A stretch of 64,000 bases of DNA from Pseudomonas asiatica (GTDB taxonomy: Bacteria > Pseudomonadota > Gammaproteobacteria > Pseudomonadales > Pseudomonadaceae), in contig NZ_CP157874.1 in assembly GCF_040214835.1 (NCBI RefSeq), positions 4,158,001 through 4,222,000 on the forward strand, written 5' to 3'. How positions within the stretch are numbered: the first letter of the stretch is position 1; the number at the start of each line of letters is the position of its first letter. Positions 7,990 to 15,396 of this stretch are shown in pieces. Made by a program: the position numbers and the translations under genes. Below the pieces are notes generated by a model. It saw only the letters and a program-made list of their open reading frames with translations. It was not told where the DNA came from and searched no databases.

Positions 7990-8729
7990 CCCGACAGACC
8001 GCCCCCCGTTCGCCCGGGCGTCATCGGGTTGCCTTGATGCAGCCGTACTTCCTGCCATACCTGGGTTATTTCCAGCTGATCGCTGCTGCGGATCACTTTG
8101 TCCTCTATGACAATGTGCAATTCATCAAGAATGGCTGGATCGAGCGCAACCGTTATCTGCTCGACGGCGAAGCCAAGTGGTTTCGTATCGCCCTGGCCAA
8201 GGCCAGCCATACCCAGCACATCATGCAGCGGCGCATTGCCGAACAGTTCGAGCTCGCCGACCTGCTCAACAAGCTCGACTTCGCCTACCGCAAGGCGCCC
8301 CGTCGCGCGCCGGTGATGGCCTGGCTGGAAGCGCTGCTCACCCCGCCCGCTGACAGCATCGCAACGCTTGATGAGCGCCTGCTCAAGGCCTGCTGCACGC
8401 TGCTCGGCATCGACACACCGATATCACGCGCAAGCGCGCTGCCCATCACCGGCGAGGCCTCGAGCCAGGAGCGGGTCATTCAGATCGTTCAGGCGTGCGG
8501 CGCAACCCATTACCTCAACCCGATCGGTGGCGGGCACTTGTACCAGGCCGAGGCATTCCAGCAAGCCGGCATCACCCTGGAACTGCTTGGCGCCACGCTG
8601 CCCCCATATTCCCAGGGCAGCGACAGCCAACCCTTCGTTGCCGGGCTGTCGATCCTCGACGCCTTGATGTTCCAGGAGCCAGAAGTGGTGGGTGCCTGGG
8701 CCAGACTCGGAGAAATCCAAAGTGCCTGA
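7986..8729 (+). CDS. WbqC-like family protein
   Basis: A 247-residue protein with the WbqC signature near its N-terminus: RVALMQPYFLPYLGYFQLI, then HFVLYDNVQFIKNGWIERNR. WbqC-like proteins occur in O-antigen and sugar-modification clusters. They are often described as acting on nucleotide-sugar or peptidyl substrates, but no reaction is firmly established to my knowledge. The start overlaps the vioA stop by 4 bp (ATGA), so the two are translationally coupled. No membrane segment is seen, so it is cytoplasmic. A role in making or acylating the amino sugar is inferred only from the operon. Confidence 0.8.
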   Translation: MTRQTAPRSPGRHRVALMQPYFLPYLGYFQLIAAADHFVLYDNVQFIKNGWIERNRYLLDGEAKWFRIALAKASHTQHIMQRRIAEQFELADLLNKLDFAYRKAPRRAPVMAWLEALLTPPADSIATLDERLLKACCTLLGIDTPISRASALPITGEASSQERVIQIVQACGATHYLNPIGGGHLYQAEAFQQAGITLELLGATLPPYSQGSDSQPFVAGLSILDALMFQEPEVVGAWARLGEIQSA

Positions 8730-9702
8730 GGCCATAGGCGGCTATTTCGAACTGGAACTGCGCAGCGGCCAGCACCCCTACCCACAAGCCAAGGCGTTCA
8801 ACAGTGCCCGCTCGGCCTTTCGCGCCTTGATGCAGGCACGTGATCTGCGCCGTGTCCACCTCCCCCACTATATCTGCGCCGTCCTTGAACAAGCGCTGGC
8901 CGGCCTGGACATCGAAGTGTGCCGCTACACGCTGGACGCCGAACTCTCCCTGGCCGCCCTGCCTGACGTGGCTGCCGACGAAGGTCTGTTGTACGTCGAC
9001 TACTTCGGGCTCAAGGCCGACTACGTCCGCCGGGTGCTCGCGCCCCGCTACGGGCAGCAGTTGATCATCGACAACTCCCAGGCATTGTTCAGCCAGGCAT
9101 TGCCAGGCATTGCCACCCTCTACTCGCCGCGCAAGTTCGTCGGTGTGGCCGATGGTGGCTGGCTGGTCAATGGCCCCGCCCGGATGCCCGAGGCACAGCC
9201 CAGCGCTTCGCGCTACCGCTTCGCGGCACTGCTCGGAAGGCTCGAGCAGGCGGCCGAGCAGCACTACAACGAATATCAGGCAAATGAGGCAGCACTGGCC
9301 GAGCAAGGCGTTCGAGCCATGTCTGCCAGCACCGCGCGCATCCTCGACAGCATCGACTATGCAAGCGTGGCTGACCGGCGCCGCAACAATCTGAGCCTGT
9401 TGCGCGAGCGGCTGGACGGCTGCAATCGCTTCAGCGCCTGGCCCGGCGAGCTGCCTGCAGCCCTGTGCTACCCGCTGCTGCTCGATTCGCCTGCCCAGGC
9501 AAACCGCCTGCGCAGGCACCTGCTCGACCAAGCCATCTATGTTCCCTGCTACTGGCGGGAACTGATCGACAACCCGACGACACCCGCGCTGGAGCGGCAT
9601 CTGGCCGAATGCCTGTTGCCACTGCCGATGGACCAACGCTACGGGGCCACGGACATGCACCGCCTGGCCGACGCCGTCATCCTGCATATGAGGACACCAT
9701 GA
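8722..9702 (+). CDS. Compact DegT-like PLP-dependent protein, function unknown
   Basis: 326 residues from a GTG start at 8722, chosen because GGAG lies 9 nt upstream and the gene then overlaps the WbqC stop by 8 bp. An ATG at 8692 is in frame but has no better support. The fold resembles DegT aminotransferases. Asp117 in LIIDNSQALF fits the PLP-ring contact, and Lys138 in LYSPRKFVGVADGG fits the Schiff-base lysine. It is shorter than VioA (326 against 372) and lacks the long DegT substrate motifs, so substrate and even activity are uncertain. It could be a second aminotransferase or a PLP-binding partner in sugar modification. Confidence 0.65.
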   Translation: MPEAIGGYFELELRSGQHPYPQAKAFNSARSAFRALMQARDLRRVHLPHYICAVLEQALAGLDIEVCRYTLDAELSLAALPDVAADEGLLYVDYFGLKADYVRRVLAPRYGQQLIIDNSQALFSQALPGIATLYSPRKFVGVADGGWLVNGPARMPEAQPSASRYRFAALLGRLEQAAEQHYNEYQANEAALAEQGVRAMSASTARILDSIDYASVADRRRNNLSLLRERLDGCNRFSAWPGELPAALCYPLLLDSPAQANRLRRHLLDQAIYVPCYWRELIDNPTTPALERHLAECLLPLPMDQRYGATDMHRLADAVILHMRTP

Positions 9703-10256
9703 GCATCAACGGCCAACGCATCGTGCTCAGAGCACTGGAACTCGAAGACCTGCCCATGTTGCACCGCTGGTCCAACGATGAAGCCCTGTGGAGCCTGCTG
9801 GGCGGCTGGCACTTCCCCGTCTCGCGCGAAGCTCAGCGGGATTGGCTGCTAGGCCTCAAGGGTGACCCGCTGAATCAACGCTTTGGTATCGAGGTCGCCC
9901 AGCACGGCCTGATCGGCACGGCCAACCTGGTGGGGATCGACTGGAAGAACGGCACGGCAGAGCACGGCATGATGATCGGCGACAGTTCACTGCGTGGCCA
10001 AGGCTATGGCACCGAGGTGATCAGCACGGTCATGCGCTACGCCTTCGATGAACTGGGCCTGCATCGCCTGTGGACGACCATCATCGAATACAACGAAGCC
10101 TCCCTCGCCACCTACACGCGCAAGGTGCCGTGGTCCATCGAAGGGGTCCAGCGCCAGTGGTACTATCGAAAAGGGCAACGCTGGGACCGGATCCTGCTCG
10201 GCGTCACCGCCGAAGACTATCGCCACTGGCGCGATGAGCAGGAGCAAGGCCGATGA
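9699..10256 (+). CDS. GNAT family N-acyltransferase
   Basis: A 185-residue GNAT protein of the RimJ/RimL-like type. It begins MSINGQRIVLRALELEDLPM, and the acetyl-CoA pyrophosphate loop is RGQGYGTEV. In sugar clusters such proteins N-acylate 4-amino-4,6-dideoxy sugars, so VioA's product is a likely substrate. The loop usually read as Y-x-K-x-GF-x-x-EG is YTRKVPWSIEG here, without the common Gly-Phe. The reading frame runs on normally, so I take this as divergence and not a frameshift. Start and stop both overlap their neighbours by 4 bp (ATGA), a mark of tight coupling. Confidence 0.85.
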   Translation: MSINGQRIVLRALELEDLPMLHRWSNDEALWSLLGGWHFPVSREAQRDWLLGLKGDPLNQRFGIEVAQHGLIGTANLVGIDWKNGTAEHGMMIGDSSLRGQGYGTEVISTVMRYAFDELGLHRLWTTIIEYNEASLATYTRKVPWSIEGVQRQWYYRKGQRWDRILLGVTAEDYRHWRDEQEQGR

Positions 10257-11032
10257 ATGCACTGCACGAAACCCTGCAGCGCAATGGCTACGCTTGCGTA
10301 CCCGGCCTGATCGCCCAACCGCTGCTCGACCATTTGCGCAACGACCTGGCCACGGCCATCGAGCGATGCCGCCAGGTACAACTGGAAAACGGCATCACCC
10401 AGCGCACGGAACAGACGGCCCACCACATCATCACCCGTGACAGCCACTTCCCTGAACTGCTGGCCAGGTTCGCCGACTGGGGGCTGGTCGACACCCTCGC
10501 GCACATGCTCGGCGGTGTGCCGATACTCAACTCCTTTGGCGGCTTGAACAACCTGAACAGTACCGATGCCTACGTACGCAACGTGCACCGTGATGTCCGT
10601 TCGTGGTCTGCCGAGAACATGCAGATGGCCCAGGCCCTGGTGCTGCTGGACGACTTCACCGCCGACAACGGTGCAACACTGTTCCTGCCGGGTTCACATG
10701 GCGCCCCGCACAAGCCCACCGACGCCATTTTTGAAGCCCAGGCGCACACGGCCCTGGGCCGCGCAGGCTCGATCTACCTGTTCGATTCGCGCATCTGGCA
10801 CGCCGCCGGGGTCAACCGCACCACCCTGCCCCGCCGCTGCCTTACCCTGACCTTCACCCGCAGCCATTTCAAGCCGCAATTCGACTACTGCCGGGCGCTC
10901 GGCGAAGCCTTCTGCGTCTCGCAACCGCCTGCGGTCCAACAACTGCTCGGCTGGTATGCCCGTACCCCGACAACCCTTCATGAGTGGTACCAGCCTGAAG
11001 ATCAGCGCTTTTACCGCAAGAACCAGGGATGA
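10253..11032 (+). CDS. PhyH (phytanoyl-CoA dioxygenase) family Fe(II)/2-oxoglutarate oxygenase
   Basis: A 259-residue PhyH-type oxygenase. The iron triad can be read as His112 and Asp114 in NVHRDVRSW with His183 in SRIWHAAGVNRT; Arg189 is placed to bind 2-oxoglutarate. Such enzymes hydroxylate small molecules, and in this operon a sugar or its acyl chain would be the natural substrate. Hydroxylation of an N-acyl group would offer another way to a 3-hydroxyacyl amide. Both ends overlap neighbours by 4 bp. PhyH enzymes are not part of the P. syringae viosamine pathway as I remember it, so this is an unusual element. Confidence 0.8.
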   Translation: MNALHETLQRNGYACVPGLIAQPLLDHLRNDLATAIERCRQVQLENGITQRTEQTAHHIITRDSHFPELLARFADWGLVDTLAHMLGGVPILNSFGGLNNLNSTDAYVRNVHRDVRSWSAENMQMAQALVLLDDFTADNGATLFLPGSHGAPHKPTDAIFEAQAHTALGRAGSIYLFDSRIWHAAGVNRTTLPRRCLTLTFTRSHFKPQFDYCRALGEAFCVSQPPAVQQLLGWYARTPTTLHEWYQPEDQRFYRKNQG

Positions 11033-11766
11033 GCCCCATGACCACACGCGACTACAACAAAGAGTTCCAGGACAACGCGCACCGCAGCTATTTCTATGAT
11101 TTCGATGCGCGGCTCAGGGGCTACATGCTGGACACCTTCTCGCCCTGGCTGGTCAACGGCCCGGCGCTGGAGATGGGCTGCTTCGAAGGCGCCTTCACCG
11201 CCCTGTTCGCCAAGCGTTTCCCCGACCTGACGGTGATCGAGGCGGCCAGCGACCTGATCGAGGTGACGCGCAAGCGTGTCGATGCGCCCATCCAGTTCAT
11301 CTGCAGCACGTTCGAACAAGCCCAGGTCGAACCGCGCTACAGCAACATTTTCCTGATCCACACGCTGGAACACCTGGACGACCGCCGTGGCGTGCTGGAG
11401 CGTGTGCGTGGCTGGCTGGCGCCCGGCGGTCGGCTGTTCATCGCCGTCCCCAACGCCAACGCACCATCGCGCCAGATCGCGGTGAAGATGGGTCTTATCG
11501 AGCACAACAGCGCCGTCACCGAAGGCGAGCGCCTGCACGGCCACCGCGTGACCTACAGCCTCGACACCCTTGAGCAGGAAGTACGTGGCGCCGGCTGGAC
11601 CGTGCGCCAGCGAGGCGGCGTGTTCTTCAAGCCTCTGGCCAACTTCCAGCTGGACAAGGCCCTGCAGAGTCAACTGATCGACGATCGATTCATGGATGCC
11701 TGCCAGGCCCTCGGCATGGTCTACCCGGACCTGTGCGCCAGCGTCTACGTCGTCTGCGAGAACTGA
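11029..11766 (+). CDS. SAM-dependent methyltransferase (class I)
   Basis: A 245-residue class I methyltransferase. Motif I is ALEMGCFEGAFT (~46-57), and the following acidic strand is LTVIEAA. The LIHTLEHLDD stretch and LAPGGRLFIAVPN are the familiar motifs of the UbiG/Methyltransf_11/23 group. In flagellin glycans of P. syringae the viosamine carries a 2-O-methyl group, so O-methylation of the sugar is the best guess. ATG at 11029 overlaps the previous stop (ATGA); an ATG at 11038 is the alternative start. It is followed after 2 bp by the giant glycosyltransferase. Confidence 0.82.
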   Translation: MSPMTTRDYNKEFQDNAHRSYFYDFDARLRGYMLDTFSPWLVNGPALEMGCFEGAFTALFAKRFPDLTVIEAASDLIEVTRKRVDAPIQFICSTFEQAQVEPRYSNIFLIHTLEHLDDRRGVLERVRGWLAPGGRLFIAVPNANAPSRQIAVKMGLIEHNSAVTEGERLHGHRVTYSLDTLEQEVRGAGWTVRQRGGVFFKPLANFQLDKALQSQLIDDRFMDACQALGMVYPDLCASVYVVCEN

Positions 11767-11768
11767 AC

Positions 11769-14700
11769 ATGACCCCTGCAAGCCTGCACGGCAAGCCGCG
11801 CCACCCCTACTACATCTGCGCACCCGATTACCGCGAAACCTCTTCCGGTGTGTGCGTGCTGCATTACCTTTGCCACGCCCTGAACCTGGCAGGTCATGAA
11901 GCCTACGTGACTCATTGCAAGGTCAACCCAGCACTGCGCACGCCGATCCTCACCGATGAGATCCGCCTGCGCCACATGGCCCTTGGCCTGGCCCCCATCG
12001 CGGTGTACCCGGAAGTCGCCGATGGCAACCCGATCGGCGCACCGATCGTGGCCCGCTACATCCTCAACCGTGAAGGCTTCCTGACCGGCAGGGCCATCGA
12101 TGCCCGGGAATCGGACCTGTTCTTCTACTACACCCAGGATTTTCGCGGTAATGCCAAGAGCGACGACCTGCTGCTGCTGCCGGTAATCGACTCGGAACTG
12201 TTCTCGCCACCTGCCGAGCCGATCGAACGTCGCGGTCACTACCTCTACCTCAATCGCTTCGACAAGACCAAGGTCGACTACTCGCTGCTGCCGGACGACA
12301 TCGAAGTGCTGAGCCTGGCCAACCCGAAGACACTTGCGCAACTGGCGCAGATCTTCCGTCAGGCCTCGGTGCTGTACAGCTACGAGATTTCCGCCACCTG
12401 CACAGAAGCCATGCTGTGCGGCTGCCCGGTCATCTACATGCCAGGCGGCCATGTCACGGCCCAGCCATTCGTCGAACAGTTCGGTAACGCCGGTTCGGCC
12501 TTGTACCACGAGCCCGGGGGGCTGGAGCGCGCCCGCGCAAGCGTGATGCAAGCGCGTATGCGCTGGCTGGATATCGAGCGGGCGTTCTGGCCGCAACTGC
12601 AGCGGTTCATCGATACCACCCAGCGCGCGGCGGTGCGCCACGTTGTGCAAAGCCAGGTGCCTTCAGTCAGGGACTGGCTGCTGCAGCGCCAACTCACCCC
12701 CGTGCAGCAGCAGCTGACCGAGGCACGTCGCCAGCAACTGTCGGGGCTGACCAGCCTGACCTTGCTGGTACGCGATGAAAAAGGCGATGCCGCCGCACTT
12801 CAGGACACGCTCGACAGCATCGCCTGGTGGCGCACGTCGTCCTCCATCCGCCTGAGCACCGTGGTGCTCAGCACCCGGACAGCGCCACCAGCACTTGCCG
12901 CAGGTGTGCGCTGGCTGCATTGCACGGCCCCGGGCGCCCTCGAACTGAACGAGGCCCTGCAACGCGAAGACAGCGACTGGATGATGCTGCTCGACGCTGG
13001 TGACGAGATCCTGCCGTCCGGCGCCCTGATGCTGGACCTGGAACTTGCCGGTGCCGAAGGCTGCCGCATGCTGTACTGCGATGGCATGTTCCGCTCCGCC
13101 GAAGGCCCTGGCGCCGTATTGCGCCCAGGCGTCAACCTCGACTACCTGCTGAGCCTGCCGCTGGCCATGGCGTCCCACTGGCTGGTACGGCGAACCTTGG
13201 CGCTGCAGGTCGGCGGCTACGACCCGAGCCTGCCACGTGCATTGGAACTGGACCTGACCCTGCGCCTGATCGAACAGGACGGCCTGGCCGGCATTGCTCA
13301 CCTCGATGAAGCCTTCATCGTCAGCAACACCCCTTTGATCGAAGACAACGCCGACGAGCGAAATGCCATCAGCCGACATCTGGCCAACCGCGGCTACGTC
13401 AACGCGCAAGTGCTGGAAAGCCCCGCTCGCCATTACCACATCAAGTACGGTCATGCGCAGCAACCGCTTGTATCGATCGTTATCCCGACCCGCGACAACC
13501 TGGCCCTGCTGCAACGCTGCGTGGAAAGCCTGCTGGAAAAGACAGGCTACCCACATTTTGAAATCATCCTGGTCGACAACGACAGCCAGGATCAGCAGAC
13601 CCATGACTGGCTGAACAACATGGCCATGATCGGCCAGGACCGCCTGAGCGTGCTGCGCTACCCTGGGCCGTTCAACTTCAGCGCCATCAACAACTTCGCC
13701 GCAGGGCAGGCCCGCGGTGAATACCTGGTGTTGATGAACAACGATGTGGCTGTGCTCGACGAGCATTGGCTGGACGAATTGCTCAACCACGCCCAACGCC
13801 CTGAAGTCGGCGCAGTCGGGGCCAAATTACTGACACCTGCAGGGCGTATCCAGCACGCCGGGCTTATCGGCGGCCTGCATGGCCCTGCCGGCAGCCCATC
13901 GCTGGACCAACCTGCCAACGCCAGCGGCTACCTGCAGCGCCTGCACGTCGACCAGAGCATGAGCGCTGTCAGTGCCAGCTGCCTGATGGTCGATAAAGCG
14001 CTTTACCTGGCTGCCAACGGCATGGACGAAGAACACTTCCAGGTCACCTGCAACGATCTCGACTTGTGCCTGAAGCTGGTCGAGATGGGCTACCTGAACG
14101 TCTGGACGCCGCATGCCACGCTGGTTCATGAAGGGGGCGCCAGCTGGGCACAAGTGCGCAAACTGCCGCAGATGCGCGAACGCTTCGCCCAGGATCAGCA
14201 CAATGCCTATGCCAAGTGGCTGCCCCAGCTGGCCAACGATCCGGCACACAACCGGCACCTTTCCTTGCATGGCAGCGGCTTTGAATTCGAGCGTTTGATG
14301 GAGCTGAGCTGGCGGCCGTTGTGCTGGCGGCCGCTGCCCGTGGTGCTGGCCTGCCCGAGCCAGGACGAGCATGCTGCGGCGCAACTGCAAGCGGCATTCA
14401 ACAACCTGCGTGACACAGGGCAGATCGACGGCTGCGTTAGCGATCGCCTGCTCAGCCCGGTCGAAGTGCAACGCCTGCGCCCTGACGTGATCGTGCTCCA
14501 GCACACCTGCGACGCTCGCCGGCTGCCGCGCCTGAGCCAGATGCTGGGCCTGTCGTCGGCGTTCAAGATCCTTCAGGTGACTGCCCTGCCGAACACCGCC
14601 GCAGAACGCGACACCCTCGAGCAAGCGGCGCGCATGGTGGACCGCATCGTGGTCTGCAGCCAGGCACTGGCCAACAATCTCGAGGGCCTGCATGACGATA

Positions 14701-15272
14701 TCCAGGTCATCGACAACCGACTCGATGGACAATGGGCAGACCTGCCGCGACCTGTTCGACTCGAAGGCAAGCCTCGCCTCGGCTGTGCCTTCCTCGGCAA
14801 CGACCCGGCCTCGGCCGAACTGGCCGAGCAGGTGGTTCGTCACTGGGCCTCACGCGTGGACTGGGTACTTTGGGGAGATGTACCGGCACACCTGCAACAG
14901 CATGCCCGCGAACTGCACCCGGCACAGGTACAGCATTCGCCCAGGCTGCTGGCCAGCCTGAACCTTGATGCTGCCCTGCTGATTCGCAGCGACAGCACCC
15001 AGGCTGTCTACGACGACGCTTTGGCACTGATGCAACTCGGCGCCTGCGGCTATGCGGTGGCCTGCAGCGACGTAGCCACCCTGCCCGCCAGCCTGTGCGT
15101 CACACGTGCGGCCAATGAAGTATCGGCCTGGAACGACGCCATCACTGCCTTGGTCGACGATGAGCCAGCCCGGAACCACCAAGGCGCGGCACTGCGTGCA
15201 CAGGTGGGCCAGGCAGCCATGGCTGACGCAGCCTACCTGCAGAGGCTGTCGACGGCCTGGCTGCCAGGTTGA
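11769..15272 (+). CDS. Giant multidomain glycosyltransferase (1167 aa), flagellin glycan
   Basis: Four parts can be read. Residues ~10-300 form a GT4-like region (YYICAPDYRETSSGV ... TCTEAMLCGCPVIYMPGGH). Residues ~330-540 form a divergent GT2-like region with LLDAGDEI. A canonical GT2 domain at ~563-800 begins PLVSIVIPTRDN and has its DxD-type site in LMNNDVAVLD (~656). A GT4-like C-terminus (~860-1160) ends MQLGACGYAVACSD. This architecture and size recall the Fgt1/Fgt2 transferases encoded next to fliC in P. syringae. The gene ends the sugar operon before a strong bidirectional terminator. It probably adds rhamnose or the modified viosamine in the cytoplasm before flagellin export; which linkage cannot be told. 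Confidence 0.85.
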   Translation: MTPASLHGKPRHPYYICAPDYRETSSGVCVLHYLCHALNLAGHEAYVTHCKVNPALRTPILTDEIRLRHMALGLAPIAVYPEVADGNPIGAPIVARYILNREGFLTGRAIDARESDLFFYYTQDFRGNAKSDDLLLLPVIDSELFSPPAEPIERRGHYLYLNRFDKTKVDYSLLPDDIEVLSLANPKTLAQLAQIFRQASVLYSYEISATCTEAMLCGCPVIYMPGGHVTAQPFVEQFGNAGSALYHEPGGLERARASVMQARMRWLDIERAFWPQLQRFIDTTQRAAVRHVVQSQVPSVRDWLLQRQLTPVQQQLTEARRQQLSGLTSLTLLVRDEKGDAAALQDTLDSIAWWRTSSSIRLSTVVLSTRTAPPALAAGVRWLHCTAPGALELNEALQREDSDWMMLLDAGDEILPSGALMLDLELAGAEGCRMLYCDGMFRSAEGPGAVLRPGVNLDYLLSLPLAMASHWLVRRTLALQVGGYDPSLPRALELDLTLRLIEQDGLAGIAHLDEAFIVSNTPLIEDNADERNAISRHLANRGYVNAQVLESPARHYHIKYGHAQQPLVSIVIPTRDNLALLQRCVESLLEKTGYPHFEIILVDNDSQDQQTHDWLNNMAMIGQDRLSVLRYPGPFNFSAINNFAAGQARGEYLVLMNNDVAVLDEHWLDELLNHAQRPEVGAVGAKLLTPAGRIQHAGLIGGLHGPAGSPSLDQPANASGYLQRLHVDQSMSAVSASCLMVDKALYLAANGMDEEHFQVTCNDLDLCLKLVEMGYLNVWTPHATLVHEGGASWAQVRKLPQMRERFAQDQHNAYAKWLPQLANDPAHNRHLSLHGSGFEFERLMELSWRPLCWRPLPVVLACPSQDEHAAAQLQAAFNNLRDTGQIDGCVSDRLLSPVEVQRLRPDVIVLQHTCDARRLPRLSQMLGLSSAFKILQVTALPNTAAERDTLEQAARMVDRIVVCSQALANNLEGLHDDIQVIDNRLDGQWADLPRPVRLEGKPRLGCAFLGNDPASAELAEQVVRHWASRVDWVLWGDVPAHLQQHARELHPAQVQHSPRLLASLNLDAALLIRSDSTQAVYDDALALMQLGACGYAVACSDVATLPASLCVTRAANEVSAWNDAITALVDDEPARNHQGAALRAQVGQAAMADAAYLQRLSTAWLPG

Positions 15273-15321
15273 TCGATGGTGGCTGAGTCGCGCACTCAGC
15301 CGCCACTGCCGCCAGGCAATG

Positions 15322-15360
15322 AAAAATCCGCTACCCACGACAGGTAGCGGATTTTTTTTT
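15322..15360. terminator. Bidirectional terminator between convergent glycosyltransferase genes
   Basis: AATCCGCTACC / GGTAGCGGATT stem with nine T residues on the plus side and five A residues on the other, so it can stop both the plus-strand operon and the minus-strand gene ending at 15397. Confidence 0.92.
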
Positions 15361-15396
15361 GCCGCATTGCCAGACGACGCTGGCCGAATGCCTGGC

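Noticed and set aside
10110..10150. Possible frameshift in the GNAT gene where a Gly-Phe loop is replaced by PWS
   Set aside because: The frame on both sides is family-like and no single insertion or deletion restores the usual motif; divergence is simpler.
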